DNA of 35,865 bases from JBHIET01 sp046760785 (GTDB taxonomy: Bacteria; Chloroflexota; Anaerolineae; B4-G1): assembly GCA_046760785.1 (NCBI GenBank), contig JBHIET010000028.1, positions 1 through 35,865 of the forward strand. Direction: 5' to 3'. The notes under the pieces were generated by a model. The model worked only from the letters and a program-made list of their open reading frames with translations, was not told the DNA's origin and did no database searches. Both the position numbers and the translations under genes were made by a program. Of the stretch, positions 8,901 through 17,463 are shown piece by piece. Every line of letters starts with the position of its first letter. Within the stretch, counting starts at the first letter, position 1.

Positions 8901-11900
8901 CAGGGCGGAACAGGGGTAATAAAGTATGGAAACTAATCGCTCGATACATTCCAACTGCGACGTAGGAAGGTCGAGACGCCGCAGTTCCAATTCACTACAT
9001 GAGCGGGCCTGGTCAAACGCTCGCTTGATGTTAAGCCAGTCCCGATAGCGATGCGCCAACGCCAGGGCCTTCTGGCGTGACTCGGCTACCAGAGTGATGT
9101 ATGCTACCTGAGCCTGGGCGTGCGGCTCCAGATCAACCTCCTGACTGAGGGCCATAATCGGGTCCAGAGTCGCGCCGGTGATGCCGGATAACCCGCCGTC
9201 TTCACTCAGAGCCGCCGGTGAACGCGGTGTCCGCCCTCTGCCCAGGAAGCGACCACGGTCACTCTCGTAAGCACCAGTGACGTTGATCTCTGGACCAACA
9301 GCCAGAAGATGGGCCAGGTAGACCAGTTTTTCTTCGGCCGAACGGGGACGGCGGCGAAAGAGCAGGCCGTTTACTTCCGGCAAGTACTCGCTTTCGATAA
9401 AAAGCTTGTTGAATGCTGGATGACTGCGGTCGTTCGCCTGTGGCGCCAGCACGACTTCACCATAGCTGGTAAGCGCCAGCTTACGGGAGAGTCCGCTATG
9501 GTTGACCAAGTTAATGAGCCGAATTTCGACGTCGTCATCCGGCGAGACCACGATCTCCATACGCAGGGAGATGCCACGCCCCCGACGCCGAAACTCGGCC
9601 TTGTGCGCGTGGAACCACACCTCCGGTCTTCCTGACGAAGAGGAGTCGGTAGGCTGACGGCTTGCCGACCAGAGAGCGCCACTTTCTCGATCCTGGACAT
9701 AGATCCAGGTTCCCCAGTTGTCTAAAGTCGTATCCGCCTGCCAGCGGGTGAGGTCTATTTCCTGCCAGCGGCTGAACCCGCTGCCGACACTGGTAATAAA
9801 TACACTGTAGCGACCGTTGGACAGAAGGTGGCCCTGAGGCGTCGACGCGTCCACGGGAACGCGCCAGGGAGCAACAGAGACAGCGGGCTGGGCTTCACGA
9901 ATCTCACGGACTTCCTCCGGGCGCGGAAACTCTATAGGGGCCGCCGATGAGACCTGCTCGTGCAATAACAGATCAGTGTTTTGGATACGAAGGTCGGCGT
10001 GAAAACGACGTACCATTGTCCCGCCCTGGAGATAATTTGCCAGGGACACCATGATCATGCCCTGATGATGGGCATAGTAGGAACGCACGATGGCGCGCCT
10101 CTGCCCCGCGGGCACGTGGGATGGGGTAAAGTCAATCGCTTCGTAGCAGCCATAGCGACCTAGCATGCGCAGTGCGATAAGACGCTCGACATTTCGCACA
10201 ACGGCCTGGGGATCCAGGGATAGAGCTAGCAACGAGGCGTACGGCGCAATGACCAAATCATCGGCCAGACCTCGCCTAAAGCCCAGGCCCGGCACCCCGA
10301 ACCCTTCATAGTGATAGTGCCTGCCTGCATCGAAGCGATAATAGGCCGACTCCGAAATACCCCAGGGCACCCCTTTCTGGCGGCCATAAGCAACCTGGTG
10401 ACTGACAGCCGCGCGGCAACTCTGGCCCAGGAGGGTGCCCTCATAGGTCCGCATCAGCAGGGATGGCATAAGGTACTCGAACATGGTTCCGCTCCAGGAG
10501 AGAAGCACCCGCCTGCCGTCAATCTGGGTGAGAGGCCGGCCTGCGTGCAGCCAGTGACTTTGAGGCACATCTCCCTTGGCAATGGCCACGAAACTCGCTA
10601 TCCGTGCTTCGGAGGCTAATAGATCGTAGTAATATGGATCCAGTCTTCCAGCTTCCAAATTGTAGCCAATGTGGAACAACTCAGCCTGTCGGTCGAAGAG
10701 GAAATCGAATTCCATCGCCTGGAAATAGGCCTCTGCCTGCGCGCTCAGGTCTTGAAGCCCGATCAGCAAGCTCTCCGCAGCCATCCGGCCGGAGTACAAC
10801 CCCTCGGCCAGGCGCCCACACCAGTCGCGGGCCTCCTGTACCCATTCGACAAACTCAGGGCCAGCCGGGTCGGTCGGGCCAGTTTCATCAGCCAGAAGTC
10901 TTTGCAGTTGCTCCAGTCGCGCTCGTCCTACCCGGCAGACCTCGGGCACCTGATCGAGCTTTGGCGTGATAGGCAAGGCGTCAACCAGTGCTTGCCAGGC
11001 GTCGGTGATGGCTGGCTCTGTCTCCGGCTGGATGAACAGCGCCGGTGGCTGGCTCAGAGGCAACAGCCAGGGTAGCAGCATGTCCAGTTCGCTCTGCATA
11101 CTGAGCAGTTGGTAGGACACCCGCTCCGACCAGATGTGCAGGTCGCGCAGGGTAGCAGCCTCCAGGACGTGCGCGCCGGACTCAATCAGCGAAATCAGCA
11201 GCCGCTCCAGTTCAGGCCAGGCTTCGTCGCCCAGCCTGGCCAGCAGTAGCGCCCAGCCATCCGGGTCATCCCGCACCGCCAACACTTGCCGGCGCATGTG
11301 TTCCAGATAATCCTGCAACTGTGTAGCTGCCGTCCTGAGAGCAGTCCCATCATCCAGGCCCTTCGGCAAGCTCAGGGCAAGCCCCTCCACGATCCCGGCC
11401 AGGACATCAAGCGTGTCGAGCAAGCCCTGCCAGCGCTGCCAGCGCGGAACACGGGTAGGGGGTAAAGCTCGCAAGCCTTGTCTGAGAGCCAACAAACAGG
11501 CTGCCAGGTTGCCGCTATCCACAGTAGATACGTAGCGCGGAGGCAGGGGCTTCAAACTGCGCGTATCGCACCAGTTCAAGAAGTGACCTCGATATCGCCT
11601 CAGTTTATCCATGCTCCCAAAGGTAGGGCGCAGCCGCAAGGCCAGATCCAGCGGGCCGATGTAGCCCAGGTCGTAGGCAGCCAGGGTGGAGAGCAGCATG
11701 AGGCCAAGGTTGGTAGGCGAGGTACGATGGGCCACGAGTCCTAGCGGCGCTTCCTGGAAATGATCAGGGGGCAGCCACTGATCGTCCGGGCCGACAAACT
11801 GCTCAAAATAAAGCCAGGTGCGGCGAGCCAGGCGGCGCAACTGCCTGCGCTGATCGGCGGAAAGCGGGGCTTGCCCGTGAACTATAGGCCGGCTGATCCA

Positions 11901-14621
11901 GTAGGCTACCCAGGGGGACACCATCCACGCAAACAGCAGCGGCGCGGCAACTGGCAATCCCTTCGGGTTGATCAGCCCCATCAGCAAAGCCAGCACCAGA
12001 GCCAGAAGCGACGTGACGCCCATGTGTTTCCAGAGCAACCCCCACTTCGTCTCTTTGCCAAACAGACGGATCGTGTGCGCAGCCGTGGTCCATTGCAACA
12101 ACCGCTTGTGGGTGATGGTCAGACGGACCAGCGCGGCCGCAATAGCATCCACCACGAGCAGGGCCTCATAGAGAAGAAAGACAAATGCCAGCAACCAACG
12201 GATGGCCTCTATCCACACTGACTGCGCGGCCGCAGCCAGCGATGCTCTCCGCAACCCCTGAATCAACACGGTCGCCGCGCCAGTAAAGACCGGCATGGCC
12301 AACGCCAGCAGCCCCACCAGCGTCCACACCAATGCCGATCCGGGCAACCCGGCAATCAGCAGGGTCAGCAACGCTGGCGTAAGCAGGCTGCGGCGTAGAT
12401 TGTCCAGAATCTTCCAGCGGTCGAGCACTGAGAGGTCATTGGGCATCCTCCCGCCATCCGCACGGGGCACCCTGGGCAACAACCAGGGCAGCAATTGCCA
12501 ATCCCCACGCACCCAGCGATGCAACCGGTGTGTGTAGGCGAGATAGTGCGAGGGATAGTCTTCATACAGGATCACGTCTGTCACCAGCCCGGCGCGCCCG
12601 TGAATTCCTTCAAAGAGATCGTGGCTGAGCAAGTGATTGTCCGGCGCACGTCCAGCCAAGCTGCGTTCAAAAGCGGCCACGTCGTAGATACCCTTGCCGG
12701 CATAGCTTCCTTCACCAAACAGGTCCTGGTACACGTCGGATACCGCCCGCGTGTATAGATCTAACCTGCTATCCCCGGTGAAGACCCGCGTAAACAGTGA
12801 CCGGCCCACGCTGGTCGGCTTGATCTCCACCCGGGGCTGGAGCACAGTGTATCCGGCGACCACAGCGCCGCTGTCTGGGTCAAATTCGGCCTGATTCAGC
12901 GGATGTGCCAAGGTGCCGATGAGACGATGCACGCTACCCCGCGGCAGAACTGTGTCCGCGTCCAACGTGACCACGTACTTGATCTCCGCTAGAACATCCA
13001 GATTCCCTATTTGCACACTAAACGAGACCTCGCCATTGCCAAGCACCATACGATTGAACATGGCCAACTTGCCCCGTTTGCGCTCCCAGCCCATCCAGCA
13101 TTCCTCGCCCTCGTTCCACTCTCTTTCGCGGTAGAAGAGGTAAAAGGGACTGGCGGAGCGTCGGCCGTACTTCTTGTTGAGAGCCTGGATACCAGCTTTG
13201 ACCTGCTCAAGCAACACGTCATCACCTGGCATATGCTTTTGCGGCGCATCGGCGAAATCGGCAAGCAAGGCAAAGTGCAGGTGCGGGTCCGTGTTGCCCA
13301 GAAAGTGACGTTCCAATTGCTGTAACAAAGACCGCGCCTCGCTGGCATCGGTTAAAATCGCCGGGATCACAACCATAGTGCGACACCTGGATGGGATACC
13401 CTCCCGAAAATCCAGCCGGGGCAGCGGTCTGGAAGGCACGGTATGTACGATGATCCAGTTCATCAGGTCAACGGCCACAGCAGTAGCGGGCAACAAGACA
13501 AGCAGGCCCGTCCCTATCAGCTGACCAAGAGACCCGCCAGCAGTGAGAGCGTAGTAGACCAACCCGACCAGGATGACCAGCGTCAATAGAGCAATGCCGC
13601 CCAAGTACACTAGGGTGGGATGGCCGAGCAGCCAGCGAGACAGACGTACACCCCAGGAGGGGCGATAGCCCAGGCGCGCCTCAAGTTGCGCATGCCCCGC
13701 CTTGTCCAAGAGATAGAAACCAACGTTGGTGGTGCGAGACACGCCCCGCGCCCTGTCCCCCCCTCCCCCTGTCTTAGCAAACTCATCTTGGGCTAGCCGG
13801 ATCGCCTCCCGAGCTACCTCTTCCTCACCCTGTCCTGTCGCCAGAGCCAATTCCTCAATTACTTTGCGATAGAGATCGCGAGTATCAAAGTCCATGCGAG
13901 CGTAGATACCTGCCGGGTCGCGGCGCAGTATCTGCTCCACCCGGCTGACGCTTTCAAAGAACACCTTCAAATCCTGGGTCTCCAACGTACGCAGGCTGAG
14001 GGTACAATTAGCGACAACTACATCGTCCTCCAGATCCTCAGGCAAAGGGGCGGCAGCAGCAAAAAGCCCCTCACCTTCACCCGCCTGTAGTCCCGCGATA
14101 CTGGCGACCGCGCGCGTCAGATTCTCCAGGATTACCAGGCGCAGCATAGTCGGCAGCGCCCATAACTCGCCCATCGTCAGGGGCGTGACACGTTGGTAAG
14201 ACTGAACAAAGCGCGCCACACGGTCAAGATCAAGACGGTGCTCGCAGCACCCGATAATCTCCCGCGTCAACGCATAGATTCGAGGATAACCTTCCAGTGG
14301 GGATGTATCGAGTTTGGGCAACTGGCGATAATAACCTTTCGGCATATCTTCGCGGACCTGGCGCAGTGCCCTTTCCACCACGTAGAAGTTGTCCAGCAGC
14401 CATTCGGCCGCGTAGGAAAGAGCAAGTTGCACCTCAGACGCCCTGGCGAAACGCCGGTAGGCATCACGCAAAAGCGTCTCCTGCTCCCGAAGACAGTCCA
14501 GAAGAGAAGGCCTGCGCCTGGGACGGCCAGCAACAGAGTGGCTCTCGGCCAGTTGGCGGGCCAGGTTCTCTAATTGACCTTGCTTCATTGCATTATCGGG
14601 TCGAGTCTTAGTCCCAAGCAT
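5952..14621 (-). CDS. ndvB: Cyclic beta-1,2-glucan synthase-like protein (GT84-GH94)
   Basis: Giant inner-membrane protein of the NdvB/ChvB family, which builds beta-1,2-glucan from UDP-glucose, cyclises it and trims chain length with a phosphorylase domain. At 2889 aa it has the family's usual size. Membrane segments appear near residues 340-395 and again ~735-910. The glycosyltransferase between them has LDADTVLPRG (~552) and HRWVRGDWQ (~700), matching the D, DxD and (Q/R)xxRW signature. A glycoamylase-like domain follows (~960-1500), then two tandem carbohydrate-binding/GH94-like parts; the catalytic GH94 domain has GSHDWNDGLN (~2567-2576), with the general-acid Asp in DWND. The ATG at 14621 lies 3 nt after the stop of the Usp gene; an in-frame ATG 11 codons later is an alternative start. 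A short LALSLPKGL segment (11358-11385) looks like an inserted dispersed repeat. The product may also be a linear glucan. Confidence 0.92.
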   Translation of the reverse strand: MLGTKTRPDNAMKQGQLENLARQLAESHSVAGRPRRRPSLLDCLREQETLLRDAYRRFARASEVQLALSYAAEWLLDNFYVVERALRQVREDMPKGYYRQLPKLDTSPLEGYPRIYALTREIIGCCEHRLDLDRVARFVQSYQRVTPLTMGELWALPTMLRLVILENLTRAVASIAGLQAGEGEGLFAAAAPLPEDLEDDVVVANCTLSLRTLETQDLKVFFESVSRVEQILRRDPAGIYARMDFDTRDLYRKVIEELALATGQGEEEVAREAIRLAQDEFAKTGGGGDRARGVSRTTNVGFYLLDKAGHAQLEARLGYRPSWGVRLSRWLLGHPTLVYLGGIALLTLVILVGLVYYALTAGGSLGQLIGTGLLVLLPATAVAVDLMNWIIVHTVPSRPLPRLDFREGIPSRCRTMVVIPAILTDASEARSLLQQLERHFLGNTDPHLHFALLADFADAPQKHMPGDDVLLEQVKAGIQALNKKYGRRSASPFYLFYREREWNEGEECWMGWERKRGKLAMFNRMVLGNGEVSFSVQIGNLDVLAEIKYVVTLDADTVLPRGSVHRLIGTLAHPLNQAEFDPDSGAVVAGYTVLQPRVEIKPTSVGRSLFTRVFTGDSRLDLYTRAVSDVYQDLFGEGSYAGKGIYDVAAFERSLAGRAPDNHLLSHDLFEGIHGRAGLVTDVILYEDYPSHYLAYTHRLHRWVRGDWQLLPWLLPRVPRADGGRMPNDLSVLDRWKILDNLRRSLLTPALLTLLIAGLPGSALVWTLVGLLALAMPVFTGAATVLIQGLRRASLAAAAQSVWIEAIRWLLAFVFLLYEALLVVDAIAAALVRLTITHKRLLQWTTAAHTIRLFGKETKWGLLWKHMGVTSLLALVLALLMGLINPKGLPVAAPLLFAWMVSPWVAYWISRPIVHGQAPLSADQRRQLRRLARRTWLYFEQFVGPDDQWLPPDHFQEAPLGLVAHRTSPTNLGLMLLSTLAAYDLGYIGPLDLALRLRPTFGSMDKLRRYRGHFLNWCDTRSLKPLPPRYVSTVDSGNLAACLLALRQGLRALPPTRVPRWQRWQGLLDTLDVLAGIVEGLALSLPKGLDDGTALRTAATQLQDYLEHMRRQVLAVRDDPDGWALLLARLGDEAWPELERLLISLIESGAHVLEAATLRDLHIWSERVSYQLLSMQSELDMLLPWLLPLSQPPALFIQPETEPAITDAWQALVDALPITPKLDQVPEVCRVGRARLEQLQRLLADETGPTDPAGPEFVEWVQEARDWCGRLAEGLYSGRMAAESLLIGLQDLSAQAEAYFQAMEFDFLFDRQAELFHIGYNLEAGRLDPYYYDLLASEARIASFVAIAKGDVPQSHWLHAGRPLTQIDGRRVLLSWSGTMFEYLMPSLLMRTYEGTLLGQSCRAAVSHQVAYGRQKGVPWGISESAYYRFDAGRHYHYEGFGVPGLGFRRGLADDLVIAPYASLLALSLDPQAVVRNVERLIALRMLGRYGCYEAIDFTPSHVPAGQRRAIVRSYYAHHQGMIMVSLANYLQGGTMVRRFHADLRIQNTDLLLHEQVSSAAPIEFPRPEEVREIREAQPAVSVAPWRVPVDASTPQGHLLSNGRYSVFITSVGSGFSRWQEIDLTRWQADTTLDNWGTWIYVQDRESGALWSASRQPTDSSSSGRPEVWFHAHKAEFRRRGRGISLRMEIVVSPDDDVEIRLINLVNHSGLSRKLALTSYGEVVLAPQANDRSHPAFNKLFIESEYLPEVNGLLFRRRPRSAEEKLVYLAHLLAVGPEINVTGAYESDRGRFLGRGRTPRSPAALSEDGGLSGITGATLDPIMALSQEVDLEPHAQAQVAYITLVAESRQKALALAHRYRDWLNIKRAFDQARSCSELELRRLDLPTSQLECIERLVSILYYPCSALRAAPATLAANAKGQSGLWAYGISGDYPILLVRTHSQQGISLLHELLQAHAYWRKRQVKIDLVILNEHEGGYNQEFHHRLRRLIIRADSEDWMNQRGGIFLLHAEQMSEADRVLLRTVARAVLDEEGGSLADQLGRLLERPTPLPSLTPTLPSPEDVEPTPPLSRPIGLLFDNRLGGFSADGREYVIYLERHSRPAEGPDLWTPAPWINVIANPHFGFLVSEAGAGYTWAENSGENRLTPWRNDPVTDAPGEALYLRDEETAQVWSPTPLPAPASSPYLIRHGAGYSIFEHHSHGLKQRLRLFVVPDAPVKVVQLRLENTWSRNRRITATFYAEWVLGTIRDTHQQYVVPEFDAGSNALLARNPYNEEFGERVAFVAASKEPHGLTADRAEFMGRGGSLRHPAALGRIGLTGTVRAGLDPCAALQVHLDLAPGEAQEVFFLLGQGADRQEALRLVERYQDAAQVRAAWEDMIKFWDGLLGTVTVRTPDAAMDLLLNRWLLYQALSCRVWGRSALYQSSGAFGYRDQLQDVMALVHTAPDIARDHVLRAARHQFEAGDVLHWWHPPSRSGPHPERSLGVRTRCSDDLLWLPFVTAHYVTSTGDETILTEEVPFLEGESLGEEERERYGHYGTGAELYTLYEHCCRALEKGTTAGRHGLPLIGSHDWNDGLNQVGIEGQGESVWLGWFLYATLTRFAPLCERMGDGERAAAYRQRACDLQQALEAHGWDGGWYRRAYYDDSTPLGSAESDECQISSLAQSWAVLSGAADHERAARAMEAVAERLVRSDNQLVPLFAPPFDKTSRDPGYIKGYPPGIRENGGQYTHAALWVAWAFAELGQGDRAEELFRLLNPIYHSDTPERMARYRVEPYVVAADVYSVEPHVGRGGWTWYTGSAGWTYRLGLEAILGLRRVGGTLRIAPCIPRNWPGYELTYRNGETSYSIRVDNPRGVNRGVEQVMLDGEILPGEEIPLLDDGRRHEVRVVMG
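11358..11385. repeat. Probable 'LSLPKG' repeat fragment inside the glucan synthase gene
   Basis: CCCTTCGGCAAGCTCAGGGC resembles the dispersed repeat also seen at 28705-28749; its minus-strand translation reads LALSLPKGL in a variable region of the protein. Short, so it could be chance. Confidence 0.45.
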
Positions 14622-14624
14622 ACG

Positions 14625-15581
14625 CTAGTGCCCCTTGCGCTCCCTCGCTGACATCTCGGCCTTGGTGCGCTCCACTTCGTCCGGGGAAAGATCCTGCACG
14701 ATCAATAGCGGGGTGGTGCCGTAGCCGATGAAGTTGACAACCATGCTGCCATAAGGCCACTTTGTACCGCCAGAATAGCCATGAGCGCTCAGTATGACCA
14801 GATCCACATCAACTTGCTCCACCAGGTCGTGGAGCGTTGCTGCGGGGTGGTCGCTGACAAGCAAATGGGTCCGCACATTCACGTCTAGCCGGGACTGCAA
14901 TTGCTTCAAGTACCTGGCTGCTTCCAGGCGGTTGAGCTCCATGATCTGGTTCGCCAGTTTGATTTCTTCCGGAGTAAGAGGCGCTCGACGGGGCATTTGC
15001 GGTCTGGGCACTGCGTTCACAACCAACAATTCGGACTCGTGGAAGCGACCCAGGGTGGTAGCCGGGGGCAAGACGCACTCAGCTCGCTGCGAGCAATCCA
15101 GCGGAGCCAGCAGTCGCCGGTAGTGCAAGCCTGTCAGATCGCTGGTAACGGGCTGATAGGCCCGCACGATCATCACCGGTATATAGGCCCGCAGGATAAT
15201 TTTCAGAACGATGCCGCTGACGTTCCACCCGCTCAGGCCGCTCCGCCCGTGGCTGCTGAGAATAATCAGGCCAACATCGGTATCGCGCACAAACCCGATG
15301 ATACGCTCCGCCGCCTGACCCTCCAGAAGTGCGCTCTCCACTCGCAGCCCGGCTTCCTGCAAACGGGCGCTCCACCCGTCCAGGTAAGCCCTGGCCTCTG
15401 CCTCATTGATGTACCAGCCTAACGGGTCAACAAACCGGGTTGGGCCAGGGGTTCGGGTTCGCTCCAACACGCGCAGCAGCGTGACCCGCGAGCCAAAGGC
15501 GCGGGTCACCGCCACGACGTGAGGTAGCACACACTCAGCGACTGAAGACCCATCCAGAGGAACGAGTATGTGATCGAACAT
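14625..15581 (-). CDS. Tandem universal stress protein (two UspA domains)
   Basis: Cytosolic universal stress protein with two Usp domains in one 318-aa chain. Domain 1 (1-~145) starts with MFDHILVPLDGS and has an ATP-binding SSHGRSG(9x)SG loop; domain 2 (~150-305) starts RRLLAPLDCS and has SAHGYSG followed by GSMVV, matching the GxxG(9x)G(S/T) nucleotide-binding pattern less completely. Such proteins bind ATP and modulate stress responses and partner enzymes. GGGAGG precedes the ATG at 15581 by 5-7 nt. The stop is 3 nt from the start of the giant glucan synthase, so the two are almost certainly one transcription unit; a stress-linked control of glucan synthesis is a reasonable inference. Confidence 0.9.
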   Translation of the reverse strand: MFDHILVPLDGSSVAECVLPHVVAVTRAFGSRVTLLRVLERTRTPGPTRFVDPLGWYINEAEARAYLDGWSARLQEAGLRVESALLEGQAAERIIGFVRDTDVGLIILSSHGRSGLSGWNVSGIVLKIILRAYIPVMIVRAYQPVTSDLTGLHYRRLLAPLDCSQRAECVLPPATTLGRFHESELLVVNAVPRPQMPRRAPLTPEEIKLANQIMELNRLEAARYLKQLQSRLDVNVRTHLLVSDHPAATLHDLVEQVDVDLVILSAHGYSGGTKWPYGSMVVNFIGYGTTPLLIVQDLSPDEVERTKAEMSARERKGH

Positions 15582-15905
15582 AGCTACCTCCCTTCTTTCT
15601 CGTCCATCAGGCAGGTCAAATCACCAGCCTGAAAACGGTCGAGAACCACTACCTCCGGTACTACCTCCGTTCAGGGTGCGCCCCCAACAGGGCAGGCCGT
15701 AGCAACAACCCCACGGCTAGGAAGAAAATACCCGCCGCATCCTAACGACGGGCGGGCCTCTTTCAACAGATCTCGACGGAAGTGAAAGGCCGTCTGGGAC
15801 CTTGCTTATAGCCCTTTGGAGAATGAGAATCGCTCTACACGTTTTGACCTGCTCGGGGCCGCCCTGTCGGATGTACGTCCAGTATAGCGCAAGGTGGTGC
15901 AGAAG
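15582..15905. other. 324-bp non-coding gap between two minus-strand operons
   Basis: I see no coding sequence here. The part nearest 15906 should be the 3' untranslated end of the MinD/NifX operon, including the hairpin at 15731-15756. The part nearest 15581 should hold the promoter of the Usp-glucan synthase operon, but I could not find a convincing -35/-10 pair on the minus strand. Confidence 0.6.
15720..15756 (-). terminator. Putative intrinsic terminator of the MinD/NifX operon
   Basis: On the minus strand CCCGCC (15756-15751) and GGCGGG (15736-15731) can pair around a 14-nt loop, followed by TATTTTCTTC. The stem is short and the T-run interrupted, so termination is plausible rather than certain. 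It lies ~150 bp after the last gene of the operon, with no gene between. Confidence 0.5.
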
Positions 15906-16253
15906 TCAAAACTCCAATGCTACGTCGTCGAGTCCGCCTTCTCTCTTCACAGCCTCATCTAGTTCTCGCAGCATGGCATTCAACTCCCCCGCCTGGAGGT
16001 AACCGACCACCTCAATTTCCTGCCTGGTCACCCCCTCTACCTCGGCCACTGCCTTGCGGATCGCGAGGGCCAGCGGCACGGCGATGGGGCACAGGGGCGA
16101 GGAAGGTCGAAACTTGTATTGCGCCACGCCGTTCTCGTCCACCACCAAGTCCTCAATCAGCCGCATGCGCACCACGTCGGCCCCGGTCTCGGGGTCTATG
16201 ACGGTGGCGAGCCGCTTGAGAATGGCCTCACGTAAAGCGTTTCGGTCTATCAC
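15906..16253 (-). CDS. MIP18/DUF59-family metal-sulfur assembly-like protein
   Basis: A 115-aa protein with MIP18/DUF59 features. This family (SufT, PaaD and MIP18-like proteins, and the N-terminal domain of Mrp ATPases) acts in Fe-S or metal cluster assembly. Visible marks are the IDPETGADVVRMRLIEDL segment (~15-32, the DPE-GxxVVxxGLI-type core), a Pro-Leu-Cys-Pro-Ile loop (SSPLCPIA) with the conserved reactive Cys, and a helical C-terminus. The start is GTG at 16253, set by a GGAGGAGG ribosome site 7 nt upstream; a much longer open frame upstream is only the shadow of the MinD gene. It follows the ferredoxin-MinD ATPase by 2 bp and probably feeds or receives clusters from it. Confidence 0.75.
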   Translation of the reverse strand: MIDRNALREAILKRLATVIDPETGADVVRMRLIEDLVVDENGVAQYKFRPSSPLCPIAVPLALAIRKAVAEVEGVTRQEIEVVGYLQAGELNAMLRELDEAVKREGGLDDVALEF

Positions 16254-16255
16254 CG

Positions 16256-17197
16256 CTATGCCTCCTCCACGGCACCTGTCCCATCGAAAAACAACTGCTC
16301 TCCGACCCGTCTCCACACCCCTTTCAGCGCCTCCGCGACGGGCCCGTCCGCGTGCTCCGTCACCGGTTGACCCTGCACCATCGCCTCGGTCACGACATCG
16401 TCGTAGGGGATCCGCCCTACCACCTCTACCCTTCGGCCCGCGCAAAAGGCGGCGATTTCCTCGGCTCGGACTGGGTTCAGGTCCGCCTTGTTGATCGCCA
16501 CCAGCGATGGCACGCCGAAGTGGTCGGTGGTGGACATGATGCGCTCCAAATCGTGCACGCCAGAGATGGTGGGCTCGACCACATGGAGCGCCATATCCGC
16601 GCCGGCGCTGGCGGAGATGACCGGGCAGCCAATGCCCGGGGGACCGTCCACCAGCAGCAGCGCCGCTCCAGAATCCTGACCCAGCAGCCGGGCCTGCTGC
16701 TTGACCAACGTGACCAGTTTGCCGGAGTTTTCCTGCCCGGCGAAGAGGTGGGCGTGGAAGAGAGGCCCGAAGCGAGTGTCGGAACGGAAGCATATCCCGG
16801 CCTGCTGCTCCTCCATGCGGATCGCCTCCTCCGGGCATTGGTAGTGACAGGAAGCGCACCCTTCGCAGGCGATGGGGTCTACAGCGTAGGCCCCCTCTCC
16901 CACCCCCGCCGCCTGCTGGGGGGAGGGTGAGGAGGCTACTATCGCCTCGAAGCGACAGACCTCGGCACAGGTGCCACAGACGGTGCAGAGTTCGGGGTCA
17001 ATGACCGCCACCTGCCCGCCCATGAAATCGTGCTCCTCCTGCCTCGTCGGGTCGAGCACCAGTTCCAGGTTGGCCGCGTCCACGTCGGCGTCGGCCAGGA
17101 CGATAGGGAATTCCTGGGAGGCCAGGTGGGCCAACGCCGCCGCGACGGTCGTCTTGCCGGTGCCCCCTTTGCCGCTGAGAATGACGAGCTGCTTCAT
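16256..17197 (-). CDS. MinD-superfamily P-loop ATPase with inserted double 4Fe-4S ferredoxin domain
   Basis: Deviant-Walker ATPase of the MinD/Mrp superfamily with a two-cluster ferredoxin inserted after the second strand. Residues 8-17 are the P-loop SGKGGTGKTT, 35-40 ADADVD, then CxxCxxCxxxC at C71-C81 and at C111-C121, and LLVDGPPG as the Walker B/switch. Homologues come in pairs near NifX-like proteins, including the Desulfovibrio orange-protein locus, and are thought to load or move metal clusters; the function is unproven. Residues 88-102 between the two cluster motifs contain a proline/glycine-rich repeat-derived insertion (16891-16932). Length is 313 aa. ATG at 17197 overlaps the upstream stop (ATGA). 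The second member of the pair is at 18502-19515. Confidence 0.88.
   Translation of the reverse strand: MKQLVILSGKGGTGKTTVAAALAHLASQEFPIVLADADVDAANLELVLDPTRQEEHDFMGGQVAVIDPELCTVCGTCAEVCRFEAIVASSPSPQQAAGVGEGAYAVDPIACEGCASCHYQCPEEAIRMEEQQAGICFRSDTRFGPLFHAHLFAGQENSGKLVTLVKQQARLLGQDSGAALLLVDGPPGIGCPVISASAGADMALHVVEPTISGVHDLERIMSTTDHFGVPSLVAINKADLNPVRAEEIAAFCAGRRVEVVGRIPYDDVVTEAMVQGQPVTEHADGPVAEALKGVWRRVGEQLFFDGTGAVEEA
16891..16932. repeat. Palindromic GC-rich repeat inside the first MinD gene
   Basis: CCCCCTCTCCCACCCCCGCC and CTGGGGGGAGGGTGAGG form an imperfect inverted repeat. It encodes SSPSPQQAAGVGEG between the two 4Fe-4S motifs, in frame, where the paralogue at 18502 has only a short link. 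Confidence 0.7.
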
Positions 17198-17463
17198 CTT
17201 TTGGTCTCTCCTGCCACTTCAACTTTTATCCCCATCTCAGCTAAGGCATCGAGCATTCGCCGGCGAGTGAGAACCGGGGTCCTCGTCTTCGCTGCTTTGA
17301 CCAGGTCTTCCTCCTGAACCACCTCTGAACCTCTTTCTTGAGCAAACGTCTCACTGGCCTCGATGATAGTCTTGAGTGCTCGCTGGCGCACAAAGGGAGG
17401 CATGGGCGAGACGGCGTCCTTCAATTGCTGCCAGAGCCCCTGGTCCCAGGGCATGCCTTTCAT
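17194..17463 (-). CDS. PCP-reductase-like small helical protein
   Basis: An 89-aa all-helical protein resembling the 'PCP_red' domain found at the C-terminus of light-independent protochlorophyllide reductase subunit B and as stand-alone proteins in non-photosynthetic anaerobes. Visible marks are WQQLKDAV near the start, the PPFVRQRALKTIIEASETFA core (~22-41), and a following EEDLVKAAKT helix. It has no cysteines. The start overlaps the stop of the radical SAM gene (ATGA) and its own stop overlaps the MinD start, so the three are translationally coupled. In this context it is more likely a docking or cluster-handling partner than a pigment enzyme; no chlorophyll genes are seen in the window. 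Confidence 0.7.
   Translation of the reverse strand: MKGMPWDQGLWQQLKDAVSPMPPFVRQRALKTIIEASETFAQERGSEVVQEEDLVKAAKTRTPVLTRRRMLDALAEMGIKVEVAGETKR

Noticed and set aside
10846..10872. TTCGACAAACTCAGG as another dispersed repeat copy in the glucan synthase
   Set aside because: Only a short partial match to the LSLSKG/PEPVEG repeat, and the translation fits the protein context; chance is likely.
15425..15440. AAACCGGGTT in the Usp gene as a copy of the AGAAACC repeat
   Set aside because: Only one short arm matches and the encoded residues lie in a normal Usp segment.
16254..16859. Long N-terminal extension of the MIP18-like protein
   Set aside because: The upstream part is a shadow of the MinD frame; the GTG at 16253 has a strong ribosome site and gives the normal family length.
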